A DNA stretch of 64,000 nt from positions 29,473-93,472 of the forward strand of contig NZ_JAEFCF010000019.1 of NCBI RefSeq assembly GCF_016405985.1, written 5' to 3'. The stretch is from Paracoccus sp. IB05. GTDB taxonomy: Bacteria; Pseudomonadota; Alphaproteobacteria; Rhodobacterales; Rhodobacteraceae. The notes beneath the pieces are model-generated. The model did not search any database. It worked only from the letters and a program-made list of their open reading frames with translations, and had not been told where the DNA came from. Position numbers and translations under genes: made by a program. Positions 47,593 to 56,553 of the stretch are shown one piece after another (the stretch's first letter is position 1; every line of letters starts with the position of its first letter).

Positions 47593-47844
47593 ATGCCTGT
47601 GATTGACGAAATCGAGACAAAGCTGCGTGCGGCTTTCGCGCCGGAGGAGCTGGAGGTGCTGAATGAAAGCCATCGCCATGCCGGGCATTCCGGCGATGAT
47701 GGCACCGGCGAGACGCATTTCGCGGTGCGCATCCGCGCCGGTGTTTTCGCGCCGATGAGCCGGATCGCCAGACATCGTGCGGTGCTGGCGGCGCTTGAAG
47801 ATATTCCGGGGCGTATCCACGCGCTGGCGTTGGATATCGGCTGA
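47593..47844 (+). CDS. bolA: BolA family protein
   Basis: 83 residues from ATG 47593. The BolA fold is clear: LVNESH-like segment LEVLNESHRHAGH and the C-terminal IHALALDIG. BolA proteins pair with monothiol glutaredoxins in iron-sulfur handling and regulation. Divergent from the J-domain gene. Confidence 0.88.
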   Translation: MPVIDEIETKLRAAFAPEELEVLNESHRHAGHSGDDGTGETHFAVRIRAGVFAPMSRIARHRAVLAALEDIPGRIHALALDIG

Positions 47845-47928
47845 AACCGGCTTACGGGCCGGGGGGCACTGCTGCCCCGGCTGCGGATATGCGAGGCTTT
47901 CTCCACGTGGATATGCAGGGAGGATGCC

Positions 47929-48396
47929 ATGCAGTTCAATCCCGAGACCGATCTGCGGATCGAGCGCCGCTTTCAGTCCGCGCCCGACCGCATCTGGCGC
48001 TGTCTGACCGAGCCCGCCCTGATCGAGGCCTGGTTCGCCCCGCGCCCCGTTGTCACCCGCGATGTCAGCCTGGATCTGCGGCCGGGCGGTTCCTTCCGTT
48101 CGGTGATGGATGTGCCGGGGCATGGCGAGATGCCGGGTCATGGCTGCGTGCTTGAGGTGGTTCCCGGGCGGCGCCTCGTCTGGACCGATCTGATGCGTGG
48201 CGGCTGGCACCCGAATGAGGGCAGCTTTGGCTTTACCGCGGTGATGGAGGTTCTGCCCGATGGCGCGGGCTCGCTTTACCGCGCCAATGCGCTGCACCGC
48301 ACCGCGGCGCAAAAGGCAGAACATGAGAAAATGGGCTTTCACGAGGGCTGGGGCGCGGCCGCCGATCAGCTGGGAGAGCTTGCGCTGACGCTTTGA
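47929..48396 (+). CDS. SRPBCC/AHSA1-like protein
   Basis: 155 residues. IERRFQSAPDRIWRCLTEPA and the C-terminal GWGAAADQLGELA fit the activator-of-Hsp90/START-like fold with a hydrophobic cavity. Function unknown. Start ATG 47929 has GGAGG upstream. Its 3' end overlaps the convergent rhodanese gene by 31 bases. Confidence 0.8.
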   Translation: MQFNPETDLRIERRFQSAPDRIWRCLTEPALIEAWFAPRPVVTRDVSLDLRPGGSFRSVMDVPGHGEMPGHGCVLEVVPGRRLVWTDLMRGGWHPNEGSFGFTAVMEVLPDGAGSLYRANALHRTAAQKAEHEKMGFHEGWGAAADQLGELALTL

Positions 48397-48791
48397 CCCC
48401 TGGGAGCGACAGGGTGGCCGGCGGCTTTCCAGGCGGTAAAGCCGCCGCCAAGGCTCGCGCAGGTCAGCCCCATCTGGCCCGCGACCTCTGCCGCCAGCGC
48501 GGAACGCCAGCCAGAGGCGCAATAGAAAACGTAGAGCCGGTCTTCGGCCAGCCAGGGCTTGTGATAGGGGCTGTCCGCGTCGATCCAGAATTCCAGCATG
48601 CCGCGCGGGGCGTGCCGGGCGCCGGGGATCTGCCCTTCGCGCTCCAGTTCGCGCGGGTCGCGGATATCGACAAACACCGCATCCCCTGCCGCCAGCCGCG
48701 CGGCAGCCTCGTCGGGTGCCAGCGTGACGATCGCGGCATTGGCCCGCGCCAGAAGATCGCGATATCCCAGTTTTTCGCGCGGCTCTGCCAT
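48366..48791 (-). CDS. Rhodanese-like sulfurtransferase
   Basis: 141 residues from ATG 48791. Single rhodanese domain with the active cysteine at Cys91 in FYCASGWRS and the CH2A-like VFVDIRDPRELEREGQIPGA. It transfers sulfane sulfur; partner unknown. Its end overlaps the convergent SRPBCC gene. Confidence 0.85.
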   Translation of the reverse strand: MAEPREKLGYRDLLARANAAIVTLAPDEAAARLAAGDAVFVDIRDPRELEREGQIPGARHAPRGMLEFWIDADSPYHKPWLAEDRLYVFYCASGWRSALAAEVAGQMGLTCASLGGGFTAWKAAGHPVAPRGQSVSASSPS

Positions 48792-48871
48792 GGACTTCCC
48801 CCCTGATTCTGCCGCCATTCTGCCAGGCCGGGCCCCGTCTGGCGAGGGTGCAGATGAAGGAGCGTTTCACC

Positions 48872-49375
48872 ATGACCCGGATCCCGCCTCCTGTTTCTTC
48901 CCCGTCAGTTTCTTCCCCATCAGTTTCGCGGCGGCCCGTTTCAACCCCGCGCCTGGCCGCGCTGGCCGTGGTGGTGCAGGAGGGCAGGGTGCTGCTGGTG
49001 CGGCGCCGGAACCCGCCCGATCAGGGGCTCTGGGGCTATCCCGGCGGCAAGGTGGAATTCGGCGAGCGCGTCTGCGACGCGGCCCTGCGCGAGCTGGCCG
49101 AGGAAACCGGGATCATCGCGGCTGTCATCCGCCAGCTGCCCGGGCTCGATATCATCGGGCCGGTCCGCGCGGGCGCAGAGGAGGTAGCCTGGCATTATTT
49201 CCTCGTCCCGGTGGTCTGCCGCTACCTCTCGGGCGAGGTGCTGGCGGCGGATGATGCCGAAGAGGCCGCCTGGTTCCCCTGTGATACCGTGCTGGCCCGC
49301 GCCCTTCCGATGAGCGCTGATGTCGATGCGGTTCTGCGGGCGGCGCTGCACGAGGCAGCGCCTGCCGCCCCCTGA
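48872..49375 (+). CDS. Nudix hydrolase
   Basis: 167 residues from ATG 48872, with AAGGAG ten bases upstream; GTG 48848 and ATG 48854 are less likely. The Nudix box G-x5-E-x7-REUXEEXGU is at 59-81 (GKVEFGERVCDAALRELAEE). ADP-ribose pyrophosphatase-like; substrate uncertain. The N terminus carries a repeat (SSPSVSSPSVS) coded by 15-bp tandem copies and is probably disordered. Confidence 0.82.
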   Translation: MTRIPPPVSSPSVSSPSVSRRPVSTPRLAALAVVVQEGRVLLVRRRNPPDQGLWGYPGGKVEFGERVCDAALRELAEETGIIAAVIRQLPGLDIIGPVRAGAEEVAWHYFLVPVVCRYLSGEVLAADDAEEAAWFPCDTVLARALPMSADVDAVLRAALHEAAPAAP

Positions 49376-49498
49376 GCTGATCCTCAGGCTGATCCCCGAA
49401 CTGCCCCGAACTGACCACCGAGCCGATCTTCAGGCCGGCCCCTTGTAACCGCCGGGGCAGGGGTCCAGGTATTCGGATATAAGGAAAGGGAAATCGCC

Positions 49499-52150
49499 AT
49501 GACCGCCGATCATTCCAGCCCCGACGAGCCCCCCGTCGCCGAAACCCCCGTCGCCGAACCCCCCGTCGCTGATGCCGGTTCGGGCAAGGCCCATGACCCG
49601 CGCACCGTCTGGCTGGCCGATTACCGCCCCTTCAGCCATCTGATCGACCGGGTCGGGCTGACCTTCCATCTTGCGCCGAAATCCACGAAAGTTGCGGCAA
49701 AGCTGCATCTGCGCCCCAATCCCGAGGCGAAGGGCCGCCATGTGCTGCGGCTTGACGGCGAGGATCTGCGGCTGATCTCGCTGCGCCTTGACGGGGCGCT
49801 GCTGGATCTGACCCCGGACGAGACCGGGCTGACCATTCCCGCCGATCTTCTGCCCGATGGCCCCTTCACGCTGGAAACGCTGGTCGAGATCGATCCGGCC
49901 TCGAATACCGCGCTTGAGGGGCTTTACATGTCGAACGGCATGTATTGCACGCAATGCGAGGCCCAGGGCTTTCGCAAGATCACCTTCTATCCCGACCGTC
50001 CCGATGTGATGGCGCGGTTCCATGTCCGCATCGAAAGCGATCTGCCGGTGCTTTTGTCCAACGGCAATCCGGCGGGGCGCGGCGGGTCCTGGGCGGAATG
50101 GGATGACCCCTGGCCCAAACCCGCCTATCTCTTCGCGCTGGTGGCCGGTGATCTCGTGGCGCATCACGACAGCTTCACGACGCGGTCAGGCCGCGCCGTC
50201 GATCTGGCGATCTGGGTCCGTCCGGGCGATGAAAACCGCTGCGCCTGGGCGATGGACAGCCTGATCCGGTCGATGAAATGGGATGAAGAAGTTTACGGGC
50301 GCGAATATGATCTCGACGTTTTCAACATTGTGGCCGTCGATGATTTCAACATGGGCGCGATGGAGAATAAGGGGCTGAATATCTTCAACTCCAAATTCGT
50401 GCTGGCCAGCCCTGAGACCGCCACCGATGACGATTTCGCCCGGATCGAGGCGATCATCGCGCATGAATATTTCCACAACTGGACCGGCAATCGCATCACC
50501 TGCCGCGACTGGTTCCAGCTTTGCCTGAAAGAGGGGCTGACGGTTTTCCGCGATCAGCAATTCTCGGGTGATATGCGCTCCCATGCGGTGAAACGGATCG
50601 AGGATGTGGCGCTGCTGCGCGCCCGGCAGTTCCGCGAGGATCAGGGACCGCTGGCGCATCCGGTGCGGCCCGAAAGCTTTGTCGAGATCAATAATTTCTA
50701 CACCGCCACCGTCTATGAAAAAGGCGCCGAGCTGATCGGAATGCTGAAAACCCTGGTGGGCGATGCGGCCTGGGATCAGGCGCTTGATCTTTATTTCACC
50801 CGCCATGACGGCGATGCCGCAACGATCGAGGACTGGCTGAAGGTTTTTGAGGACGCCACGGGGCGCGATCTGAGCCAGTTCGCCCGCTGGTATCTCGAGG
50901 CGGGCACGCCACGCCTGAACTTCTGCGAAAGCTTTGAGAACGGGCGCTATACGCTGACCATCCGCCAGCATACTCCGGCGACGCCCGGCCAGGCGCAGAA
51001 GACGGCAAAGGTGATCCCGATTGCGGTGGGGCTCCTCGCCCCGGACGGATCCGAAGTGGTGCCGACCCGGGTGCTCGAGATGACAGATACCGAACAATCC
51101 TTCACATTCGACGGGCTGGCGGCGCGGCCTGTCGCTTCGGTCCTGCGCGGCTTCTCGGCGCCGGTGGTGCTGGAACGCGAGACCACGGCCCGCGAACGCG
51201 CCTTCCTGCAGGCCCATGACAGCGATCTTTTCAACCGCTACGAGGCGGGGCGCTCGCTGGCGCGCGAGATGCTCACCGATCTGGTGCGCGGCAAGGATGA
51301 TCTGCTGGCCGGCTGGGCCGAGGCTCTCGTGCCGCTGATCCGCGATCAGGGGCTTGATCCTGCCTTCCGCGCGCTTTTGCTGCGCCTGCCGGGCGAGGAT
51401 GATCTGGCCCAGGCGCTGCATGATCAGGGCATCGAACCCGATCCCGATGCAATCCGGGCCGCCCGCCGCGACGCCGCGCAGGCGCTCGCCCGCGCTCTTG
51501 CAGCCGACCTGCCCGGGCTGATCCGGGGGCTGGCCGATACCGGCCCCTTCATCCCCGACGCCGCCGGCGCGGGGCGGCGGGCGCTGACCAATGCGCTGCT
51601 TGCGCTTTTGTCGCGCATAGAGGACGGGGTGGCCGCGAGGTCGGCCTTTGCCGCCGCCAGCAATATGACCGCAAGCATCGGTGCGCTGACAGCGCTCGTG
51701 GATATTGGTGCGGGCGAGGCGGAACTGACGGCCTTCGCGACCCGCTGGTCCGCTGACCGCAATGTCATGGACAAATGGTTCTCGCTGCAGATCAGCTGCG
51801 CCGCACCGGAGCGGGTGGCGGCGCTGGTTGATGAGCTGACACAGCGACCGGATTTCGACCTGAAAAACCCCAATCGATTCCGCGCGGTGTTCGGCGCCTT
51901 TGCGGCCAATCACGCGGGCTTCCACCGCGCGGATGGCGCGGGCTACCGGCTGCTGGCGGACTGGCTTTTGCAGCTGGACCCCCTGAACCCGCAGACGGCG
52001 GCCCGCATGTCGACCGCGTTCGAGACCTGGCCACGCTATGACCCGACGCGCCAGGGCCTGATCCGCGCCGCGCTGAGCCGCATTCTCTCCACGCCCGGCC
52101 TCAGCCGCGATCTGTCGGAAATGGCCGGACGCATGCTCGCTGCCCGGTAG
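49499..52150 (+). CDS. pepN: Aminopeptidase N (M1 family)
   Basis: 883 residues. Zinc metallopeptidase: substrate motif GAMENKGLNIF, zinc site HEYFH at 322-326 and the distal glutamate in LKEGLTVFRDQQF (Glu345). It removes N-terminal residues from peptides in the cytoplasm; four-domain length is complete. The first 30 residues contain a proline-rich repeat (PPVAETPVAEPPVA) coded by 15-bp tandem copies, absent from the core family. Confidence 0.94.
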   Translation: MTADHSSPDEPPVAETPVAEPPVADAGSGKAHDPRTVWLADYRPFSHLIDRVGLTFHLAPKSTKVAAKLHLRPNPEAKGRHVLRLDGEDLRLISLRLDGALLDLTPDETGLTIPADLLPDGPFTLETLVEIDPASNTALEGLYMSNGMYCTQCEAQGFRKITFYPDRPDVMARFHVRIESDLPVLLSNGNPAGRGGSWAEWDDPWPKPAYLFALVAGDLVAHHDSFTTRSGRAVDLAIWVRPGDENRCAWAMDSLIRSMKWDEEVYGREYDLDVFNIVAVDDFNMGAMENKGLNIFNSKFVLASPETATDDDFARIEAIIAHEYFHNWTGNRITCRDWFQLCLKEGLTVFRDQQFSGDMRSHAVKRIEDVALLRARQFREDQGPLAHPVRPESFVEINNFYTATVYEKGAELIGMLKTLVGDAAWDQALDLYFTRHDGDAATIEDWLKVFEDATGRDLSQFARWYLEAGTPRLNFCESFENGRYTLTIRQHTPATPGQAQKTAKVIPIAVGLLAPDGSEVVPTRVLEMTDTEQSFTFDGLAARPVASVLRGFSAPVVLERETTARERAFLQAHDSDLFNRYEAGRSLAREMLTDLVRGKDDLLAGWAEALVPLIRDQGLDPAFRALLLRLPGEDDLAQALHDQGIEPDPDAIRAARRDAAQALARALAADLPGLIRGLADTGPFIPDAAGAGRRALTNALLALLSRIEDGVAARSAFAAASNMTASIGALTALVDIGAGEAELTAFATRWSADRNVMDKWFSLQISCAAPERVAALVDELTQRPDFDLKNPNRFRAVFGAFAANHAGFHRADGAGYRLLADWLLQLDPLNPQTAARMSTAFETWPRYDPTRQGLIRAALSRILSTPGLSRDLSEMAGRMLAAR

Positions 52151-52236
52151 CGGCCGCCGGCCAGGATATTGACCTTCAAAGCCAGATGTCTTCACATGAG
52201 CGTGAGTTTCAGACGTGAATTGTTGGAGCTATACCA

Positions 52237-52770
52237 TTGCCGGTCATCATAGCACTTCTCGGGATCATCGCCACGGCGGCCATCTGGTATTGGCGGATGA
52301 AAGCGGCGGGGCAGGCGGCGCAGGATCTGGCCGGCGTCGCGCAGGATGTCATGTCGGCGGCGCGCCGCTTTGGCTTTCGCCGCCGCTATAACGAACATCC
52401 GGTGGAAAGCCTGCAGGATGGCGATGTCGCCATTGCCGGCGCCGCACTTGCTTTTCTGGAATTGTCGGCTCTGCCGACCGCTGAACAGCAGGATGCGCTG
52501 CTGATCTCGCTGCAACGTCATCTCGGCTATGACCGGGCGGGCGCGGAAGAGGCGGTGATCCTTGGCCGCTGGCTGATCAATGAATCGAAAGGCGCCGATC
52601 CGGGGCTGAAGCGGCTGACAAAACGGGTCTGGAAGCTGAAAGGCGCCGAAGGCTTCGCGCCGCTGATGCAGGTGGTGAAAGACATCGCCGCCGCCTCGCG
52701 CGATGGCACCCTGTCGCCGCGCCAGCGTGACGCGCTTGACGACATGGCCCGCCAGTTCCGCGTCAGCTGA
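52237..52770 (+). CDS. TerB-like protein with N-terminal membrane segment
   Basis: 177 residues, TTG start at 52237 with GGAG eight bases upstream. One N-terminal membrane helix (about 1-17, VIIALLGIIATAAIWYW). The rest is helical and acidic (DALLISLQRHLGYDRAGAEE, EAVILGRWLINESKGADPGL), resembling the TerB/DjlA N-terminal fold. Function unknown. It is convergent with the lytic transglycosylase. Confidence 0.65.
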   Translation: MPVIIALLGIIATAAIWYWRMKAAGQAAQDLAGVAQDVMSAARRFGFRRRYNEHPVESLQDGDVAIAGAALAFLELSALPTAEQQDALLISLQRHLGYDRAGAEEAVILGRWLINESKGADPGLKRLTKRVWKLKGAEGFAPLMQVVKDIAAASRDGTLSPRQRDALDDMARQFRVS

Positions 52771-52805
52771 GCCGGTACCGCGCTTTTCCCCTGACCCAAA
52801 TACTC

Positions 52806-52831
52806 AAAAACGGCCCCGCAAGGGGCCGCTT
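52806..52831 (-). terminator. Rho-independent terminator after the transglycosylase gene
   Basis: CGGCCCC and GGGGCCG pair around a short loop. On the minus strand TTTTTGAG follows. It sits 26 bases after the transglycosylase stop. Confidence 0.85.
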
Positions 52832-52856
52832 TCATGTCCGCGCCATCAGGCCCGGG

Positions 52857-53489
52857 TCAGAGTTTGGCTGCGCCCGAGCACCAGGGCTGAGCCGAGGTCC
52901 AGGCCGCCATCTCGGCGCGTTTTTCGGATTTGCGGAACGGGCCCCAGTCGCGGCCAATGCCCTGATTGCCGGCACCGGCAACAACCCCGTCCCGCGCCAC
53001 GGCTTTCGAGAAGATCTCGACCGCACAGCTCAGGTTCTCGCCACCATCTTTCAGCGCCGAAACCGATTGCGCGTCACAGCCATGCGAGGCCGCTGTGCGC
53101 GGCGAGATCTGCATCAGCCCGATATAGCGCCCGCCACCGCCCGAAGCTTTCGGGTTCCAGGTGCTTTCATGTTTCGCAACCGCATGCATCAGCCCGACCC
53201 AGAAGGCGCGGCGCTGCTCGACCGATGCGGATTTATAGGCCGGGCACCAGGTTGCGATATCAGAGGGCACGCGCGCCGAAAGCTCGGCATCCTTCTGAGA
53301 CACGGCCGCCAGGGCCTCATAGGTCCATTCCTTTGATCCGGAATAGCGCTCCCAGCCCATTTGCGAGGTGGCGATGAAACTCTCGGAGGGAACTGCTTTG
53401 GTTCTGCCACCGGCCTGAACGCAGGCGCTCAGGGACAGGGCAACCGTTACTGCCGCAAGGGCACGCAGAGCCAGCCTGGAGATTTTCAT
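52857..53489 (-). CDS. Lytic transglycosylase lipoprotein
   Basis: 210 residues. Signal peptide with lipobox LSLSACVQ (Cys23), so a membrane-anchored cell-wall enzyme. The SLT domain has the catalytic glutamate in AKHESTWNP and the GLMQIS motif. It cuts glycan strands of peptidoglycan. A terminator follows. Confidence 0.85.
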   Translation of the reverse strand: MKISRLALRALAAVTVALSLSACVQAGGRTKAVPSESFIATSQMGWERYSGSKEWTYEALAAVSQKDAELSARVPSDIATWCPAYKSASVEQRRAFWVGLMHAVAKHESTWNPKASGGGGRYIGLMQISPRTAASHGCDAQSVSALKDGGENLSCAVEIFSKAVARDGVVAGAGNQGIGRDWGPFRKSEKRAEMAAWTSAQPWCSGAAKL

Positions 53490-53883
53490 ACTTCTTGCCT
53501 TTTATGGCCTCGGGACAATGCCGAAAGGGCGAACCGGATAACAGGCAAACCGCAGGGATCGACGGTGCGGCAATAAGCGGCAAAGCCCGGATATGCAAAG
53601 TTCTGTGCGAAAAACCGGCGGGTTCCCGCCACCACCCCTGGCGGAAACCTGGCGGGATCTCGCCTGAAGCCGCATTTTGCTGCGGCTTTTCCCCTCATTT
53701 GGCCCGGGATCTCCGCTGCTTTTCCTGCGCGAAAGCCGATCCGGTCAGGGCCAGCCGGGTCTTGCCCCCGGACCGCGCGCGCCCTAAACACCATCGGGAC
53801 CGCTCAACGGGGTGCATTTCCGGCCTCCCGCAGCGCGTGATTCTGTCAACCGACCCGATCCCGACCTGCCGCAGAGGTGGACT
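53490..53883. other. Intergenic region before gatB with an orphan hairpin
   Basis: 394 bases without a supportable gene. A hairpin GCCGCA/TGCGGC followed by TTTT lies at 53667-53690 on the plus strand, although no plus-strand gene precedes it. GGCGGG/CCCGCC at about 53609 could form another hairpin. Confidence 0.5.
53667..53690 (+). terminator. Orphan terminator-like hairpin
   Basis: AAGCCGCA-TTTTG-C-TGCGGCTTTT on the plus strand has the form of an intrinsic terminator. The only genes on its 5' side run the other way, so it may end an unannotated small RNA. Confidence 0.4.
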
Positions 53884-55395
53884 ATGCTCGATCTGACCTA
53901 TACGCCCCCCGTTCCGAAAGTCATCGCCGGTGCGAAACATGACTGGGAACTGGTGATCGGGATGGAGATCCATGCCCAGGTCGCCTCGAATTCCAAGCTG
54001 TTCTCGGGCGCCTCGACCACTTTCGGTGCCGAGCCGAACACCAATGTCAGCTTTGTTGACTGCGCGATGCCGGGCATGCTGCCGGTGATCAATGAATTCT
54101 GTGTCGAACAGGCGGTGCGCACCGGGCTCGGCCTCAAGGCAGAAATCAACCTGCGCTCGGCCTTTGACCGCAAGAACTACTTCTACCCCGACCTGCCGCA
54201 GGGCTATCAGATCAGCCAGCTCTATCATCCGATCGTGGGCGAGGGCGAGGTTCTGGTCGAGATGGGCCCGGGTGTGGCGCGTCTTGTGCGGATCGAACGC
54301 ATCCATCTTGAACAGGATGCCGGCAAGTCGATCCATGACATCGACCCCAATCTGAGCTTTGTCGATTTCAACCGCACCGGTGTGGCACTGATGGAGATCG
54401 TCTCGCGTCCCGACATTCGCGGGCCGGAGGAAGCCGCCGCCTATGTCGCCAAGATGCGCCAGATCCTGCGTTACCTCGGTACCTGCGACGGCAATATGCA
54501 AAACGGCAATCTGCGCGCCGATGTCAACGTCTCGGTCTGCCGCCCCGGCCAGTATGAGAAATACCAGGCGAGCCAGGATTTCAGCCATCTCGGCACGCGT
54601 TGCGAGTTGAAGAACATGAACTCCATGCGCTTCATCCAGGCTGCGATTGATTTCGAGGCCCGCCGCCAGATCGCCATTCTCGAGGATGGCGGCGAGGTGG
54701 TGCAGGAAACCCGGCTCTACGATCCGGACAAGAACGAGACCCGCTCGATGCGCTCGAAAGAAGAGGCGCATGATTACCGCTATTTCCCATGCCCCGACCT
54801 TCTGCCGCTGGAGATCGAACAGGCCTGGGTCGACGGGATCGCGGAATCGATGCCGGAACTTCCCGATGCCAAAAAGGCGCGGTTCATGTCGGATTACGGG
54901 CTGACCGATTACGACGCCTCGGTCCTGACGGCGGAACTGGAAAATGCCAGCTATTTCGACGCGGTCGCCAAGGGCAGGGATGGCAAGCTATCGGCCAATT
55001 GGGTGATCAATGAGCTGTTTGGCCGGCTGAAAAAGGAAGGCCAGGAGATCGGCGAAAGCCCGGTCTCGGCGGCCCAGCTTGGCGGTATTGTCGATCTGAT
55101 TTCCGCGAATGTGATTTCGGGCAAGATCGCCAAGGATCTGTTCGAGATCGTCTGGACCGAGGGCGGCGACCCGGCGGTTCTGGTCGAGGACCGCGGTATG
55201 AAGCAGGTGACGGATACCGGCGCCATCGAGGCGGCGGTTGATCAGATCATCGCCGAAAACCCTGCCCAGGTCGAAAAAGCGAAACAGAACCCGAAACTTG
55301 CGGGCTGGTTCGTAGGCCAGGTGATGAAGGCCACCGGCGGCAAGGCCGCGCCCGGTGCGGTCAATGATCTGGTGATGAAAAAGCTCGGTCTCTGA
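53884..55395 (+). CDS. gatB: Asp-tRNA(Asn)/Glu-tRNA(Gln) amidotransferase subunit B
   Basis: 503 residues from ATG 53884 (AGAGGTGG upstream). It amidates misacylated Glu-tRNA(Gln) and/or Asp-tRNA(Asn) with GatA and GatC. Seen: [21 protein letters not shown], the GatB signature [17 protein letters not shown], and the C-terminal YqeY/tail domain. GatA and GatC are not in this window. Confidence 0.94.
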   Translation: MLDLTYTPPVPKVIAGAKHDWELVIGMEIHAQVASNSKLFSGASTTFGAEPNTNVSFVDCAMPGMLPVINEFCVEQAVRTGLGLKAEINLRSAFDRKNYFYPDLPQGYQISQLYHPIVGEGEVLVEMGPGVARLVRIERIHLEQDAGKSIHDIDPNLSFVDFNRTGVALMEIVSRPDIRGPEEAAAYVAKMRQILRYLGTCDGNMQNGNLRADVNVSVCRPGQYEKYQASQDFSHLGTRCELKNMNSMRFIQAAIDFEARRQIAILEDGGEVVQETRLYDPDKNETRSMRSKEEAHDYRYFPCPDLLPLEIEQAWVDGIAESMPELPDAKKARFMSDYGLTDYDASVLTAELENASYFDAVAKGRDGKLSANWVINELFGRLKKEGQEIGESPVSAAQLGGIVDLISANVISGKIAKDLFEIVWTEGGDPAVLVEDRGMKQVTDTGAIEAAVDQIIAENPAQVEKAKQNPKLAGWFVGQVMKATGGKAAPGAVNDLVMKKLGL

Positions 55396-55412
55396 GGCGC
55401 GGCCAAAGGGTG

Positions 55413-55428
55413 GTTGCCTTCGGGCAAC
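55413..55428 (+). terminator. Hairpin after gatB (weak terminator)
   Basis: GTTGCC and GGCAAC form a stem with a stable TTCG loop. It is followed by AGAAAATT rather than a T-run, so its terminator role is uncertain. Confidence 0.4.
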
Positions 55429-55517
55429 AGAAAATTCACAGGCTCCGGCATGGCTTGACCGCCCCGGGGCCTGTGTTAATTTTCGGCCCAGGGGCGTGAA
55501 ACCGTCGCCCCGATGGC

Positions 55518-55562
55518 AGGGGGACGACCCCTTTGCTCAGGTTCTGCCCGGGACGGCCCGGC
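55518..55562 (+). ncRNA. Guanidine-II (mini-ykkC) riboswitch
   Basis: Two small GC-rich hairpins each end in an ACGR loop: GGGG-ACGA-CCCC (loop 55524-55527) and CCGGG-ACGG-CCCGG (loop 55553-55556), with about 16 bases between the stems. The Shine-Dalgarno GGAGG of the SMR gene follows seven bases after the second hairpin. This is the layout of the guanidine-II riboswitch, which turns on guanidinium exporters when guanidine is bound. No computer search was possible; the match rests on the paired stems and both loops. Confidence 0.8.
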
Positions 55563-55583
55563 TCTTCTGGAGGCATGGCCGTA

Positions 55584-55898
55584 ATGGCATGGATTTTTCT
55601 GATTGTTGCGGGGGTGCTCGAGGTTCTCTGGGCCTATAGCATGAAGCTCTCGGATGGGTTTACGAAGCTTTGGCCCAGCCTTATCACGCTGGTGGCGATG
55701 GTGTTCAGCTTCGGGCTTTTGTCACTGGCGATGCGGGTGCTGCCCCTGGGCACCGCCTATACGATCTGGACCGGGATCGGTGCGGTCGGGGCTTTTGTGG
55801 TCGGGATCATCTTCCTGCACGAGCCGGCGACGGCGCTGCGCATTCTTGCCGCCTGTATGATCGTTGGCGGGCTGGTCCTGATGAAGCTGTCCTCCTGA
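55584..55898 (+). CDS. gdx: SMR family guanidinium exporter (Gdx/SugE type)
   Basis: 104 residues from ATG 55584, ten bases after GGAGG (ATG 55575 would be one base away). Four membrane helices. The essential glutamate is Glu13 in MAWIFLIVAGVLEVLWAYSM, with the Trp16 of the SugE/Gdx subgroup. The guanidine-II riboswitch just upstream supports guanidinium export over quaternary ammonium compounds. Confidence 0.9.
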   Translation: MAWIFLIVAGVLEVLWAYSMKLSDGFTKLWPSLITLVAMVFSFGLLSLAMRVLPLGTAYTIWTGIGAVGAFVVGIIFLHEPATALRILAACMIVGGLVLMKLSS

Positions 55899-56070
55899 CC
55901 CCGGGAAAAGCTGACAGCCTACCATCACCTGGGGGGCGCTGACGGGCGCCCCACAACATAGGCTGCTTGTTGCTGCACTGAGGCAGGCTGCGGAAAAACC
56001 GTTTTGTGATTTGGACTTACAGAGAAAAATTCACTAAACTGCCCGCAAGAAACCAAAGCCGGAGAGCAGG

Positions 56071-56544
56071 ATGCAACGGTTCGAATATAAGGTGGTTCCG
56101 GCACCCCGCAGGGGCGAGAAGGCGCGTGGCGTCAAGTCCACGGAGGAGCGTTTCGCGCTGGCCCTGAGCACGGTGATGAATGAACTGGGCGCCGAGGGCT
56201 GGGACTATGTGCGCGCAGACAGCCTGCCTTGCGACGAACGCTCCGGCCTGACCGGCACGAAAACCAGCTTTCAGAATATGCTGGTCTTCCGGCGTGAGAT
56301 CAATGCCGAGGCGCCGCGCGCTCCGGTGTTCACGCGGGCTGCGGTGGCGCCTGCGGCTGTGGCGGCCGCGCCCGCAGAGCCTGTAGCCGCCATGCCTGCG
56401 CCCGCGATGCCTGCGCCCGCAGCACCCGTTCTCGCCGCACCCGAGGCTGCCGCCGTCCTGGCCCCGGTTCTGCATGCCCAGCCCCGTGAGGTGAATTCTG
56501 CGCCTTCGCTTGGCCCGGCACGGCCGGAACTTGCGGCGGAATAG
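56071..56544 (+). CDS. DUF4177 domain protein with Ala/Pro-rich tail
   Basis: 157 residues. N-terminal DUF4177-like part (about 1-78, MQRFEYKVVPAPRRGEKARG, ELGAEGWDYVRADSL). The C-terminal half is a low-complexity Ala/Pro repeat (PAPAMPAPAAPVLAAPEAAA), probably disordered. Function unknown. Start is preceded by a weak GGAGA. Confidence 0.7.
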   Translation: MQRFEYKVVPAPRRGEKARGVKSTEERFALALSTVMNELGAEGWDYVRADSLPCDERSGLTGTKTSFQNMLVFRREINAEAPRAPVFTRAAVAPAAVAAAPAEPVAAMPAPAMPAPAAPVLAAPEAAAVLAPVLHAQPREVNSAPSLGPARPELAAE

Positions 56545-56553
56545 GCCCGCGAG

